Numbered from the stretch's first letter, positions 16,740-25,975 are shown. The stretch is DNA of 64,000 bases from Paenibacillus monticola (GCF_009664975.1 NZ_WJXB01000013.1:62001-126000), one strand, 5' to 3'. The notes: generated by a model not told the origin, from the sequence alone. Translations and numbers: made by a program.

Positions 16740-17672
16740 TTATCTCTCCTCTACTTGATTATGGATCGTTTCAAGAATAAGGGCAGCTTGCTCCGGAGCG
16801 CTAAAGCCCTTCTCAGGTCGGGTAAGCCGATATATCGGCAGACGGTTGACGAATGAGGCGATCAAGCCGAAATGCCATTCCATGATCCCGAGATAACTCA
16901 AGACATGCTTCTGATACGTATGATTAAATATCGTATGGAATCGTTCCATTCCATGGATAGGCTGTACAGTTATTGGGCTGTCAGGCGATACTGCTAATTC
17001 GAATATACCGGCGAGCGGCAACGGTTCGGCGTGAAAGCGATCATGCACCGGAACGGCGAATTTAGCTTCTCTTTGGAAAAGCGGACGATAAGAGGACGAA
17101 TTCATTCCCAAATAGTCCAAGCTTTGCTGCCATAATTTCTGCTGCGGATAGCCTGGAACTGCTAACGGATGTCCATTTTGCACCATAACGGGAATAACGT
17201 CGTCGCTGATAAGCCGGTAGTTCTGATCCATTAAATAGGAAGCGAGTGTCGATTTGCCTGCTCCGGAACGTCCCACCAAGGCGTAGGCCTTGTTATTGAT
17301 TACGAGCGCACTGCCGTGAAGAGGGAGAACTCGTCTTTGCATAAGCAGAATACCCATGCAAGTTCCCAGAATAAACAAACGAATACAATCCTCGTCGGCA
17401 TGGGCAGCGGGTGACACTACTATGGTATTGCCGTCTTGAACAGAGAAAATAGCTGTATCCTTTATCTCGAACATAACTTCGTTCTCCAGCATACCTAGAC
17501 TGCGGCTGACCTTTGGTATATATTCCCACTTCTCCACCAGATCTGCTTGAATGACCGATATGCTACCGATGAGCCCTGGCTGATCAGTTTGAGAAAGTTC
17601 CGGCAAAGGTAATTCACTATAAATTTGCAGACCAAATGCTTTATAGGCAAGGCGTTGAACTGTATTGACCAT
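16740..17672 (-). CDS. HPr-kinase-like lasso peptide kinase (K)
   Basis: 310 residues from ATG 17670-17672 (GGAG nine bases upstream); a GTG three codons earlier is less likely. It has an HPr-kinase-type nucleotide site: LPLHGSALVINNKAYALVGRSGAGKSTLASY, with P-loop GRSGAGKST at about 134-142. In the paeninodin cluster the homologue PadeK phosphorylates the C-terminal Ser of the precursor. The precursor here also ends in Ser (HYS), so the same modification is expected. The N-terminal domain (about 1-90) resembles that of other peptide-cluster HprK homologues. Confidence 0.9.
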   Translation of the reverse strand: MVNTVQRLAYKAFGLQIYSELPLPELSQTDQPGLIGSISVIQADLVEKWEYIPKVSRSLGMLENEVMFEIKDTAIFSVQDGNTIVVSPAAHADEDCIRLFILGTCMGILLMQRRVLPLHGSALVINNKAYALVGRSGAGKSTLASYLMDQNYRLISDDVIPVMVQNGHPLAVPGYPQQKLWQQSLDYLGMNSSSYRPLFQREAKFAVPVHDRFHAEPLPLAGIFELAVSPDSPITVQPIHGMERFHTIFNHTYQKHVLSYLGIMEWHFGLIASFVNRLPIYRLTRPEKGFSAPEQAALILETIHNQVEER

Positions 17673-17730
17673 ACTGTTCACTCCATATTGTCAATTTCAC
17701 CCGATGTTTCACAGATGATTAAAAAGAGAA

Positions 17731-17771
17731 AACCCTCATCCCCCTCCCAACATGCTTAGGGGGATGAGGGC
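17731..17771 (-). terminator. Hairpin between lasso precursor and kinase genes
   Basis: On the minus strand CCCTCATCCCCCT pairs with AGGGGGATGAGGG around a loop of about 11 bases, followed by TTTTCTCTTTTT. It is likely a leaky terminator and 3' stabiliser, giving more precursor mRNA than kinase and exporter mRNA. Confidence 0.8.
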
Positions 17772-17792
17772 GGAGCCGGACGAACGGCCATT

Positions 17793-17918
17793 TTAGGAGT
17801 AGTGTACAACTTCAGTCGGATCAGCCTGGAAAGAGTCAGCAATTCTTTCTCCTGGTCCAGCCATAGTCATTTTGATATCAAGAACTTCCAAAGAAGGCGT
17901 GTTATATTCTTTTTTCAT
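17793..17918 (-). CDS. Lasso peptide precursor, paeninodin-like (41 residues)
   Basis: ATG at 17916-17918 behind GGGAGGTG; stop at 17793-17795. Leader MKKEYNTPSLEVLDIKMTM (1-19) carries the YxxPxL motif (YNTPSL, 5-10) read by the RRE protein, and Thr at -2 as in lasso leaders. The core (20-41) begins AGPGERIADSFQ and ends VVHYS. A ring between the amine of Ala1 and the side chain of Asp9 gives a nine-residue macrolactam, leaving a 13-residue tail. The paeninodin core has the same AGPG start, Asp9, FQxDP and VHY near the end. The terminal Ser is the expected phosphorylation site. It lies between the cyclase and kinase genes. Confidence 0.93.
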   Translation of the reverse strand: MKKEYNTPSLEVLDIKMTMAGPGERIADSFQADPTEVVHYS

Positions 17919-17947
17919 TATTTTCACCTCCCTTCAAGTATCATCTG

Positions 17948-19873
17948 TCAGGACATACGCTTCAGAAAACGATAAAATACAAGTCCTCGCGATAGAAGGC
18001 GGAAGTCTGTACTATAAATCATAGTAGGATCGGGCTTGCTGCCAAGCCGCTCTAGACATCTGGCAAGATCAACATGGTTCAAATAGGACGATGCACGGGG
18101 ATCTCTAATCATTTCTTGAAGCTCCCTAAGGAAAGTGGGCCACTCCGGCATCATACGGTGAATCCCATCCGCCCCCTGCAACCCGCGCCGTTTACGATTC
18201 ATTCTGACCTTGTCCGGAAGTCGTCCCTTCATCGCCCTGCGAATTAAGGAACGGTCTACTCCGTTCTGAACATATTGTTCTTCTGGCACAGACATACAGA
18301 AACGGATCACACGCAAATCATTTGTAGGATCGCGATCCCATACTCGATACTTCAACGACAGCTTGGTGGCGACGGTTCCGTTCACATTCCAAATATGCGG
18401 CTGCTCAAAATGATCTTTCCGAATACCATAGATCGTCTGCGAATGCTCACTATCCATGTTAAATTCCTTTAGTCGTTGATTCACGTCCGTTCGCTTAGCG
18501 AAGTCGGGATGAATTAGTTCGGGCAACGGATTTGGCCTCTTAGACAACAGCCGAGTAAGAGATGGGAAAACTTTCTTACTGACAATTTGCAGCACCTTTT
18601 TTCTGTCCGCATTCATGGACTGATTATATTGCCTGTACTCCTGATAAAAGGAGGGCCAATGTAGCTCACGAATCAGCTTGGCTTGATAATCTAGCGCGGT
18701 ACCCCAGGAAATGCTCCAATTACCTCTTTGTCCGCTAAGCAGAACACCGATCCCCTTCATTTGCGCCTGCTCGAAGATCCCTTTAAGCCAATAGGAGTTC
18801 TCAATGAATTTGTAAGGCATCTCCATGATATCCAACCATTCATCAATCTCGGAATAAGGGCTTAGCTCGGGAAAGTTCAGAAAGTTCGGCTCAATATTCC
18901 CCACATGATCGATGGTCTCTTGGATAAAGGGTCGTTCGTCGGCCACTCGATTGGATAGATTGAAATCGGTGAAAGTGTCTACTGGATAGGAACTGAAAGT
19001 ATGTAATGGTTGCCTGCGACGGTGAAGCTCTTCGGCAGCGAAGCTGACGACCGAACCAGAGTCCAGTCCACCGCTTAAATTGGCACCAACTGCAAGGTGA
19101 GTACGAAGCCTATCTCGCACGGCTTGCCCAACAACTTCACGGAAAGCTTCCTCGTATTCACCGTTAGAACTTAGACGAAGTTTTGGCGTATGCAGTGTGT
19201 AATATTGGGAGAAAACAATCTTCTCATTGGTGATAGAAACCCAATGCCCAGGAGGAAGCTGTTCGATCGATTGATAAGCGCTCGAGAAGCAATTCAGGGT
19301 ATCCATTCGACCTTCGATCGCCAGAAACTCGGATGCCCACTGTTCATTAAGCTGTTTGCTTACACCCTGCAGGGTCAGTAACGGATGAATGACCGTACAG
19401 AACGAGAACAATCCAGCGGATCGGTGAAAGTAGAGTGTCCGGCTGCCGGAGAAATCTCTGGCTCCGAAGAGAGTACCTTTTCTTTCATCCCAGATCATAA
19501 AGGCAAAGTCACCTACCAAATGAACCGGTGTCTGATCTCCCCATTTCTCATAGGCCAGCAGGATAAGCAAACTGTCCGGTATGGATTCCCTATCTTCATA
19601 AGGTACCTGAAGCTGCTGAAACAACTCACCCCGGTTATCGATGATAGCATCGGCCGTAATGGCCAACCCCCGTTCGGCATCATAGAAGGGCAATGACTCG
19701 TTCAGAGACTGTGGTGTGATCCACTGGGCATGGCAGCCGAAGAAGATGCCTTTCTTCTGCCAGACACTCGTCTCATCGGCCGGATAACGCTTCAACTCCT
19801 GCATAAGCTGCAGCCCCTGCTCGGGATCAAGGATATGCTGCTGTAAATGAAAGACACCGGCGATTGCGCTCAT
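17948..19873 (-). CDS. Lasso macrolactam synthetase (C, asparagine-synthase family)
   Basis: 641 residues from ATG 19871-19873, chosen because AAGGTGGGGG lies upstream and the family starts at this point. The N-terminal glutamine-amidotransferase-like domain (about 1-200) starts MSAIAGVFHL, where the catalytic Cys2 of true glutaminases is replaced by Ser, so no glutamine hydrolysis is expected. The synthetase domain (about 225-620) has the ATP loop SGGLDSGS (about 267-274). It adenylates the Asp9 side chain of the core and closes the ring with the Ala1 amine. First gene of the operon, 29 bases upstream of the precursor. Confidence 0.94.
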   Translation of the reverse strand: MSAIAGVFHLQQHILDPEQGLQLMQELKRYPADETSVWQKKGIFFGCHAQWITPQSLNESLPFYDAERGLAITADAIIDNRGELFQQLQVPYEDRESIPDSLLILLAYEKWGDQTPVHLVGDFAFMIWDERKGTLFGARDFSGSRTLYFHRSAGLFSFCTVIHPLLTLQGVSKQLNEQWASEFLAIEGRMDTLNCFSSAYQSIEQLPPGHWVSITNEKIVFSQYYTLHTPKLRLSSNGEYEEAFREVVGQAVRDRLRTHLAVGANLSGGLDSGSVVSFAAEELHRRRQPLHTFSSYPVDTFTDFNLSNRVADERPFIQETIDHVGNIEPNFLNFPELSPYSEIDEWLDIMEMPYKFIENSYWLKGIFEQAQMKGIGVLLSGQRGNWSISWGTALDYQAKLIRELHWPSFYQEYRQYNQSMNADRKKVLQIVSKKVFPSLTRLLSKRPNPLPELIHPDFAKRTDVNQRLKEFNMDSEHSQTIYGIRKDHFEQPHIWNVNGTVATKLSLKYRVWDRDPTNDLRVIRFCMSVPEEQYVQNGVDRSLIRRAMKGRLPDKVRMNRKRRGLQGADGIHRMMPEWPTFLRELQEMIRDPRASSYLNHVDLARCLERLGSKPDPTMIYSTDFRLLSRGLVFYRFLKRMS

Positions 19874-19896
19874 TTCAGACCCCCACCTTATATGCA

Positions 19897-20005
19897 AAGC
19901 TGCCTGTGGCAGCTTCTTCGAAAAGGCCCCAATGTGGACTTCCTAAGTTCTTGATTAAGAACATTACTTAATATATAAGATAACGTTCTTAGTAATAAAT
20001 GTGAA
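19897..20005 (-). promoter_or_regulatory. Promoter and leader of the lasso operon
   Basis: On the minus strand TTCACA (20000-20005) and TATCTT (19977-19982) are 17 bases apart. Just downstream lies the palindrome GTTCTTGATTAAGAAC (19947-19962), with another AAGAAC inside the promoter spacer. Both suggest a repressor site. A small hairpin AAGCTGCC-TGT-GGCAGCTT (19897-19915) sits ahead of the ribosome site of the cyclase gene. Confidence 0.5.
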
Positions 20006-20073
20006 TTCTACCTAAGACTACTTTTATGTATCCTTTTGCGTATTGCCTTAAGTATGTAAATGTGGTATAGGCT

Positions 20074-20122
20074 AAAAAAACCCAAGCCCTCTTGCTGTGA
20101 CAGCAAGAGGACTCGGGTTGAA
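20074..20122 (-). terminator. Terminator of the peptide importer operon
   Basis: On the minus strand AACCCGAGTCCTCTTGCTG pairs with CAGCAAGAGGGCTTGGGTT, then TTTTTT. One internal mismatch. Confidence 0.85.
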
Positions 20123-20129
20123 GACAACA

Positions 20130-21152
20130 CTACGTAGAGAGAAGTGGAAAATGGCAAGCCACCCTGCGGCCGGGCGCTGCTTCCTCAAGCAAAGGCTCTT
20201 GCTGGCGGCACTTCTCCTCTGCAATCGGACAACGGGTGTGGAAGCGGCAGCCGGATGGGGGATTAGCCGGTGAAGGTACATCACCCTGCAGTACAATTCG
20301 ATCCTGTATGCGTCTTGGCGTCGGTTTGGGAATAGCCGAGAGCAAGGCTGCTGTATAAGGATGTAGTGGAGCTGCGAATAACGCCTCGGTCTCTGCGACC
20401 TCAACCAGTTTGCCCAAATACATGACCCCCACGCGGTCCGAAATATGCCGAACGACGTTCAAACCATGCGCAATGAAGAGAAACGTCAGTCCAAGCTCCT
20501 TCTGCAGCTTCATGAGCAGGTTGATCACCTGAGACTGGACAGATACGTCGAGTGCTGATACCGCTTCATCGGCTACGATGAATTGTGGATTCAAGGCGAT
20601 CGCTCGGGCAATGCCGATCCGCTGGCGCTGTCCACCCGAGAATTCATGTGGATAACGATTTCTCCGGTTAGCATCGAGTCCAACCAGCTCCATGAGCTCC
20701 ACAACTTTGGCATCAATTTCCCTTGCAGACATGCTTCGGTGAATACGCAACGGCTCTCCAATAATATCTTTGACGAGAAAACGCGGGTTCAGCGAACCGA
20801 AAGGGTCCTGGAAAATAATCTGCATCTCTTCGCGCAGTTTCCGCATCTCCTGATTGCCCAGAGAATGAATATCTCGTCCCTTGAACAGCACCTCTCCTTC
20901 GGTTGCGCTCTGTAACCGAAGCAGTACCCTTCCAAATGTAGATTTGCCGCAGCCAGATTCGCCGACTAGACCAAAGGTCTCTCCTTTTCGAATAGACAAC
21001 GTAACACCATCAACAGCCTTCACCTGACCGACAGTTCGATTAAGCAAACCTTTAGTAATCGGGAAGTACTTCTTAATATTCTTCACTTCTACCAGTACCT
21101 CGGCGGAAGCAGCGTCTTCAATAGCCAGTTTGCTGGCCGCTTCATTAATCAT
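20130..21152 (-). CDS. Oligopeptide/dipeptide ABC importer ATPase (OppF-type)
   Basis: 340 residues. Walker A LVGESGCGKSTFGR (about 63-76), signature FSGGQRQRIGIARAI (about 165-179), Walker B FIVADEAVSALD, H-loop IAHGLNVVRH. The C-terminal oligo_HPY extension (about 258-325) contains the CRFHTRCPIAEEKC cysteine motif usual in Opp/Dpp ATPases. Its start overlaps the end of the companion ATPase gene by four bases. Last gene of a five-gene importer operon on the minus strand. Confidence 0.93.
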   Translation of the reverse strand: MINEAASKLAIEDAASAEVLVEVKNIKKYFPITKGLLNRTVGQVKAVDGVTLSIRKGETFGLVGESGCGKSTFGRVLLRLQSATEGEVLFKGRDIHSLGNQEMRKLREEMQIIFQDPFGSLNPRFLVKDIIGEPLRIHRSMSAREIDAKVVELMELVGLDANRRNRYPHEFSGGQRQRIGIARAIALNPQFIVADEAVSALDVSVQSQVINLLMKLQKELGLTFLFIAHGLNVVRHISDRVGVMYLGKLVEVAETEALFAAPLHPYTAALLSAIPKPTPRRIQDRIVLQGDVPSPANPPSGCRFHTRCPIAEEKCRQQEPLLEEAAPGRRVACHFPLLST

Positions 21153-22165
21153 GCGCGTCTCACCTCGTCTCTATCGTCAGCTTCGGCCGGGTGGTCTTTG
21201 AACAGCCAGCAGGCGGTACGGTGATCGTCAGATACCATAAAATTAGGCGGCTCCTGCTGTCTGCAGACCTCCATAGCCTGAGGGCAGCGCGGATGGAAGC
21301 GACAGCCCGCAGGTAGCTGGCCGATCGGCGGAATCGTTCCCCGAATGGTATACAGCTCGCCTCCCCGTCCCCCTTCAAAACCTGGAATGGACAACATCAG
21401 TCCATTTGTATAAGGATGACTTGGATGGTTGAATATCTCCTCGACAGTTCCTTCTTCCACGATAGCTCCGGCATACATCACAGCGATACGGTCCGCCATT
21501 TCCGCAGCCACGCCCATATCATGCGTAATCAGCAGAATGGACATGCCGAGCTCCGCCTGAAGCTTTCGCAGGAGATCCAGAATCTGTGCCTGTACGGTAA
21601 CATCAAGGGCCGTCGTAGGTTCATCGGCAATCAACAGCTCGGGATTGCAGGCGAGGGCAATGGCGATTACGACACGCTGGCACATCCCGCCGGATAACTC
21701 ATGTGGATACTGCTTGGCACGAATCTCCGGTGCAGGGATACCAACCAACTTGAGCAGCTCTATAGCTATTTTCATGGCTTCCTTGCCACTCTTGTTCTGA
21801 TGCAGTTGCAGACTCTCGGCAATTTGTTCCCCTATCGTAAATACCGGATTGAGCGAAGTCATGGGATCCTGAAAAATCATAGCGATCTGGTTGCCGCGGA
21901 TGTGCCGCATCTCTTCTTGTTTTTTAGTGGCAAGATCCTGACCGTGGAAATTAATATTCCCTTCGAGAATCATTCCGCCCGCATAATCAATCAAACGCAT
22001 TATTGCGAGTGAGGTCACACTTTTTCCGCTTCCTGACTCACCAACAAGACAAACGGTCTGACCTTTGTCAACCGAAATGGAGATTTGATCCGTCGCTCTG
22101 ACCAACCCCTTCTCTGTTACAAAACCCGCGGTCAGTTTTCGGACTTCGAGTAGTTTTTCCGCCAT
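21149..22165 (-). CDS. Oligopeptide/dipeptide ABC importer ATPase (OppD-type)
   Basis: 338 residues. Walker A LVGESGSGKSVTS, signature LSGGMCQRVVIAIALACNPELLIADEPTTALD (with Cys in the usual LSGGMRQR position), H-loop ITHDMGVAAEMADR, and the C-terminal extension with CRFHPRCPQAMEVC. It forms an ATPase heterodimer with the OppF-type protein. The start overlaps the end of the upstream permease gene by 34 bases. Confidence 0.93.
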   Translation of the reverse strand: MAEKLLEVRKLTAGFVTEKGLVRATDQISISVDKGQTVCLVGESGSGKSVTSLAIMRLIDYAGGMILEGNINFHGQDLATKKQEEMRHIRGNQIAMIFQDPMTSLNPVFTIGEQIAESLQLHQNKSGKEAMKIAIELLKLVGIPAPEIRAKQYPHELSGGMCQRVVIAIALACNPELLIADEPTTALDVTVQAQILDLLRKLQAELGMSILLITHDMGVAAEMADRIAVMYAGAIVEEGTVEEIFNHPSHPYTNGLMLSIPGFEGGRGGELYTIRGTIPPIGQLPAGCRFHPRCPQAMEVCRQQEPPNFMVSDDHRTACWLFKDHPAEADDRDEVRRA

Positions 22166-23151
22166 TGGTCCAGCCTCCTCCGGGATTTGGTTGCTTGCTG
22201 TCTGGGATCAAGAGCATCCCGTATTCCATCACCGATAAAGTTAACAGCCAGCACAACCAGCAGGATGCATAAGCCTGGATATAAGGCCTGCTTCGGATCG
22301 ACCAGCATGAATTCCTGAGCATTACTGAGCATGAGCCCCCAACTTGTGGCCGGTGCCTGGATGCCTAGACCAAGATAGGACAGTGCAGATTCACTTAAGA
22401 TTGCTCCACCAACCATCAGGGTCGCATTTACGATAATCGGAAAACTCGCATTACGGAGTAAATGACGGAATATAATACCCCAGCTGGATACCCCAATCGC
22501 CCTAGCAGCCTCTACATACTGCATTTCCCGCAACTGCAGAAAGGTTCCCCGAACCAGACGGGCAATACTCATCCAACTCGTCAGGGCCAAGATTAGAATC
22601 ATATACTTAATCTGGGAACCAAAAATCGCCAGTACCAGAATATTAAGAAACAAGGTAGGTACGGAGTTCATAACGTCAACTATGCGCATGGAAATCGTAT
22701 CTGCCCATCCACCGAAATAACCCGAAACAGCGCCGATAACCGTTCCGATGGCTACTGAAGAAAGGGCTACGGAGAATCCGATAAGCAGCGAGATTCGGGT
22801 ACTGAATAGCAATCTGCTCAGGATGTCGCGGCCAAGCTCGTCTGTTCCCAAGAGATGCCCCCCAGCTCCAGGCTGCAGGTTGGCGAACATCAGGTCAATC
22901 GCGGCAGGGTCGTATTTTGTAATAAAAGGCGCCAGCAATCCAACAACTACGAAAAAGAGCAAAACCACCAGCCCGATCATCGCATACGGATTGTGCGAAA
23001 ATTTCTTCCACAGGATCTGCCAAGGACCTGGAGGTCGCTTGGAGTCAGTTATCGGTGTCTGCGGATCAAGAGAAGGCATTGGAATAGTATTCGATAGTCC
23101 AAGCGGTTCAGTTGCATGGGAAGTATGGAGCTGTGACTTGTCTGCACTCAT
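22132..23151 (-). CDS. Peptide ABC importer permease (OppC-type)
   Basis: 339 residues. A cytoplasmic N-terminus (about 1-55) precedes six membrane segments. The N-terminal OppC_N element (FSHNPYAMIGLVVLLFFVVVGLLAPFI) and the EAA loop EAARAIGVSSWGIIFRHLLRNASFPIIV (about 217-244) identify the family. GGAGG precedes the start, which overlaps the upstream permease gene by four bases. Confidence 0.92.
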   Translation of the reverse strand: MSADKSQLHTSHATEPLGLSNTIPMPSLDPQTPITDSKRPPGPWQILWKKFSHNPYAMIGLVVLLFFVVVGLLAPFITKYDPAAIDLMFANLQPGAGGHLLGTDELGRDILSRLLFSTRISLLIGFSVALSSVAIGTVIGAVSGYFGGWADTISMRIVDVMNSVPTLFLNILVLAIFGSQIKYMILILALTSWMSIARLVRGTFLQLREMQYVEAARAIGVSSWGIIFRHLLRNASFPIIVNATLMVGGAILSESALSYLGLGIQAPATSWGLMLSNAQEFMLVDPKQALYPGLCILLVVLAVNFIGDGIRDALDPRQQATKSRRRLDQWRKNYSKSEN

Positions 23152-24119
23152 GCTGTTCCTCCCCCTTGCTTCCCGAGCTTCACTCGAGGATCTACTACGG
23201 CATATAGAATGTCAGCCAGTAGGTTACCGATTACAACCATAACCGCCGTTACAATAGTAACTGCCATCAGCACCGAGTATTCACGCGCAGACGCCATCTC
23301 CACAAACCAGCGGCCCATACCCGGCCAATTGAATACATTCTCCGTCAACGCGGCTCCTGCTACCAATATAGGAAGATCAAGTCCTAGAATCGTAATAATT
23401 GGAATCAGTGCATTGCGCAGCGCATGATGGAAAACAACCTTGCGTTCTTTGACGCCTTTGGCCCGTGCGGTTCGGATATAATCCTGATCCAATACCTCCA
23501 GCATACTTGCCCTCGCATATTTCATGTAAGACGCAAGAAAACCGAGTGACAGGACCGTTACCGGCAGTACAAGGTGCATGAACAAATCACCTATATCTCC
23601 CTCGTGCCCTCTTGAATACATGTCTGACAAGGGAAACCAATTCAGCTTTAAAGAAAACCACTGCTGGAGCAAAATCCCGAACCAGAACGTCGGCAGTGCA
23701 AACCCGAGATAAGAGATAAAGGATGCCGTCTGGTCAGATAATCCATATACCTTGGTACTGTTATAGATCCCCCAAGGAATTGCGATCAGCAGAGACACCA
23801 ACCAAGCTGCTCCCATGAGTATGAAGGTGTTGCCGATCCGGGGCCACAACAGGCCCGACACCGCAAGATGATTCTTAAAAGTATAGCCCAGATCTCCCTG
23901 CACCATGTCGCCTATCCAGCGGACATACTGTACAGGTATCGGTTGATCGAGTCCAAGGTTCTTAGCTTGCTGCTTAAAGATTTCTGGGGATAGGCCCGGG
24001 GATAGCATGACTTGAGTTGGCCCTCCCGGGGCAGCATGGATCAAGAGAAAGGTAAGTACGGTAATAAGAAAGATTACCAATACCGATTGCAATACGCGAC
24101 GGATCAGATATTCTGTCAT
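23148..24119 (-). CDS. Peptide ABC importer permease (OppB-type)
   Basis: 323 residues from ATG 24117-24119 (MTEYLIRRVLQ), chosen because GGAGGA lies seven bases upstream. Six membrane segments. The family signatures are FLLIHAAPGGPTQVM (about 27-41), the EAA-type loop RTARAKGVKERKVVFHHALRNALIPIITI (about 211-239) and the C-terminal ADILYAVVDPRVKLG. Pairs with the OppC-type permease. Confidence 0.92.
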   Translation of the reverse strand: MTEYLIRRVLQSVLVIFLITVLTFLLIHAAPGGPTQVMLSPGLSPEIFKQQAKNLGLDQPIPVQYVRWIGDMVQGDLGYTFKNHLAVSGLLWPRIGNTFILMGAAWLVSLLIAIPWGIYNSTKVYGLSDQTASFISYLGFALPTFWFGILLQQWFSLKLNWFPLSDMYSRGHEGDIGDLFMHLVLPVTVLSLGFLASYMKYARASMLEVLDQDYIRTARAKGVKERKVVFHHALRNALIPIITILGLDLPILVAGAALTENVFNWPGMGRWFVEMASAREYSVLMAVTIVTAVMVVIGNLLADILYAVVDPRVKLGKQGGGTA

Positions 24120-24183
24120 CAACTGTCCTCCTATAGATGGTAAAGGCATGGAATCCGGAATTCATACTCCCTTCATACAAAAG

Positions 24184-24216
24184 GAGAAGAGGAAAGAGAA
24201 TTTCTCTTTCCTCTCC
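24184..24216 (-). terminator. Intercistronic hairpin after the peptide-binding protein gene
   Basis: Nearly perfect palindrome with GAGGAAAGAGAA facing TTCTCTTTCCTC between the binding-protein and permease genes. Such hairpins usually stabilise or partly terminate the message so that the binding protein is made in excess. Confidence 0.65.
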
Positions 24217-24244
24217 CGGAATTCCATTTCCTGTGTCCGTTTGT

Positions 24245-25975
24245 TTAGTCGGTTACCCACCATTTAATAGCATGGAAGTATTGTCCATAGCCAAGCGATG
24301 GTTCTGGGGCATCTTCCTCAGCCCAATGAACTCTAGGCCCGGTGCCAATCGCTTGACCATATTGATACAGGAATACGTAAGGCAGATCGGTGGAAATCTC
24401 TTTACCTACTTCTTTGTAAATCTCTTTGCGCTTGGCTTGATCTACCGTAGAGTATCCATCAACCCACAGCTGATCCAGCTTCTCATTCTTATACCAGCCG
24501 CTGTTCTGGCCAGCAGGCGGGAAGTACTTGGAGGAGAATATGCTCTCACCATCCGGATCAGGGTTATTCAGGGACCATGCCAGAAGCAGTGCTTGGAATT
24601 TACCAGGCGTGACATTCTGGTCAATCCAGGCCGCAAAGTCAATAGCTTTAGGCGTTACTTCTATCCCTACTTCCTTCAGGTTCTGTTGAATAACAGCGGC
24701 TACTTGCTCACGGCGGCTGTTGCCTGCATTGTACTGCAGTTCAAAAGAGAAACGATGTCCGTCTTTAGCGAGAATGCCGTCACTACCGGCAACCCATCCG
24801 TCATCCGCCAGGAGTTGCTTCGCTGTTTCCGGGTTGTAATCATAATTAACAGCGGCATCACCCGGATCAGCCCATGTATCAGGCAGGAACGGTGCGTTCA
24901 TCAGAGCGCCAACACCTTTAAGAATGTTGTCGACCATCCCTTGACGGTTCAATGCGTGGGCGATGGCCTGTCTAGTCTTCTGTCCATCAAACAATCCGTA
25001 ATCGTCTTTAAAGTTACTGGAATCAAAGTTGAACATCACATATTCATATTGAGCGCCCGGCTTTTGAATTACACTTATAGTATCGTTAGCTTTGACCGCT
25101 TCGACCTGTGTAACTGGGATGGCACTGGTTTGGTCCGTGTCGCCCTTCAGAAGAGCCTGAACCTCGGTATTCTGGTCTGCGTAGATTTTGTACACCAGTT
25201 GAGAGATGTGAGGTTTAACTTCGCCCCAGTAATTAGGATCAGCATCGAGCGTGTGGCTGTCTCCTTGTTTCCATGAGGTCCATTTCCACGGTCCGCTTGT
25301 AACTGTTTTGGCCGGGTCGGTACCAAAGGCATTGGTTTGAAGTTCAGTCGGCTTCACATCCTTCAGAACATGCGCTGGTACGATCGCCTGACATAGTGCA
25401 TATAAGAAGGGTGCATATACTTGGGTCATTGTAAATTTCACTGTCCGGTCATCAATTTTCTCAACCGTCTTTACCTTATCGAATGCGCTGGTTAGCGGTG
25501 ATCCGGTTTCCGGATTCTTAGCGGTCTCGACTGTATACACTACATCATCCGCAGTGATTGGCTGTCCATCACTCCATTTAATCGTTTCTTTCAATTTCAC
25601 AGTGTAAGTCAAGCCATCCGTTGAGATCACTGGAAGTTCTGCCGCCAGAGACCAAGGCTGAGCCGTTACATTGCCTTCACGATCTAGATCAAACAGGCTG
25701 GCGAATACGAATTGGGCTATATCGCCTGAAGCGGTATCATTAACTAGGAGCGGGTTAATATTCACGACATCGGAGAATGTGCTCATTACCAGAGTTCCGC
25801 CGTCAACAGGTCCGTCAGCGACCGCTTCGGTGGCTTCTGGCACTGCGCTCTCAGTAGGGGCGGTGCTCTCTGCCGGTGCATTATTGGCAGTATTATTAGT
25901 ACTGCAACCTGTGAACAAAATCCCTAGAAGCGATACGATAAGTAAAACAGACCACCAATTCCTCTTCTTAATCAT
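24245..25975 (-). CDS. Peptide ABC importer substrate-binding lipoprotein (SBP family 5)
   Basis: 576 residues. The lipoprotein signal peptide ends in LLGILFTGCSTN (lipid-bearing Cys24). A low-complexity Ala/Glu linker (about 28-55) is followed by an SBP_bac_5 domain with VYTVETAKNP, IYADQNTEVQALLKGDTDQTSAIP and RQAIAHALNRQGMVDNIL (family signature region). First gene of the importer operon and the only one with a hairpin directly after it. Ligand class (oligopeptide, dipeptide, nickel or other) cannot be fixed from the sequence. Confidence 0.92.
   Translation of the reverse strand: MIKKRNWWSVLLIVSLLGILFTGCSTNNTANNAPAESTAPTESAVPEATEAVADGPVDGGTLVMSTFSDVVNINPLLVNDTASGDIAQFVFASLFDLDREGNVTAQPWSLAAELPVISTDGLTYTVKLKETIKWSDGQPITADDVVYTVETAKNPETGSPLTSAFDKVKTVEKIDDRTVKFTMTQVYAPFLYALCQAIVPAHVLKDVKPTELQTNAFGTDPAKTVTSGPWKWTSWKQGDSHTLDADPNYWGEVKPHISQLVYKIYADQNTEVQALLKGDTDQTSAIPVTQVEAVKANDTISVIQKPGAQYEYVMFNFDSSNFKDDYGLFDGQKTRQAIAHALNRQGMVDNILKGVGALMNAPFLPDTWADPGDAAVNYDYNPETAKQLLADDGWVAGSDGILAKDGHRFSFELQYNAGNSRREQVAAVIQQNLKEVGIEVTPKAIDFAAWIDQNVTPGKFQALLLAWSLNNPDPDGESIFSSKYFPPAGQNSGWYKNEKLDQLWVDGYSTVDQAKRKEIYKEVGKEISTDLPYVFLYQYGQAIGTGPRVHWAEEDAPEPSLGYGQYFHAIKWWVTD

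Noticed and set aside
24137..25276. A 379-residue plus-strand open frame
   Set aside because: It lies entirely opposite the peptide-binding protein gene and upstream control DNA, has no family features, and mirrors the codon pattern of the real gene.
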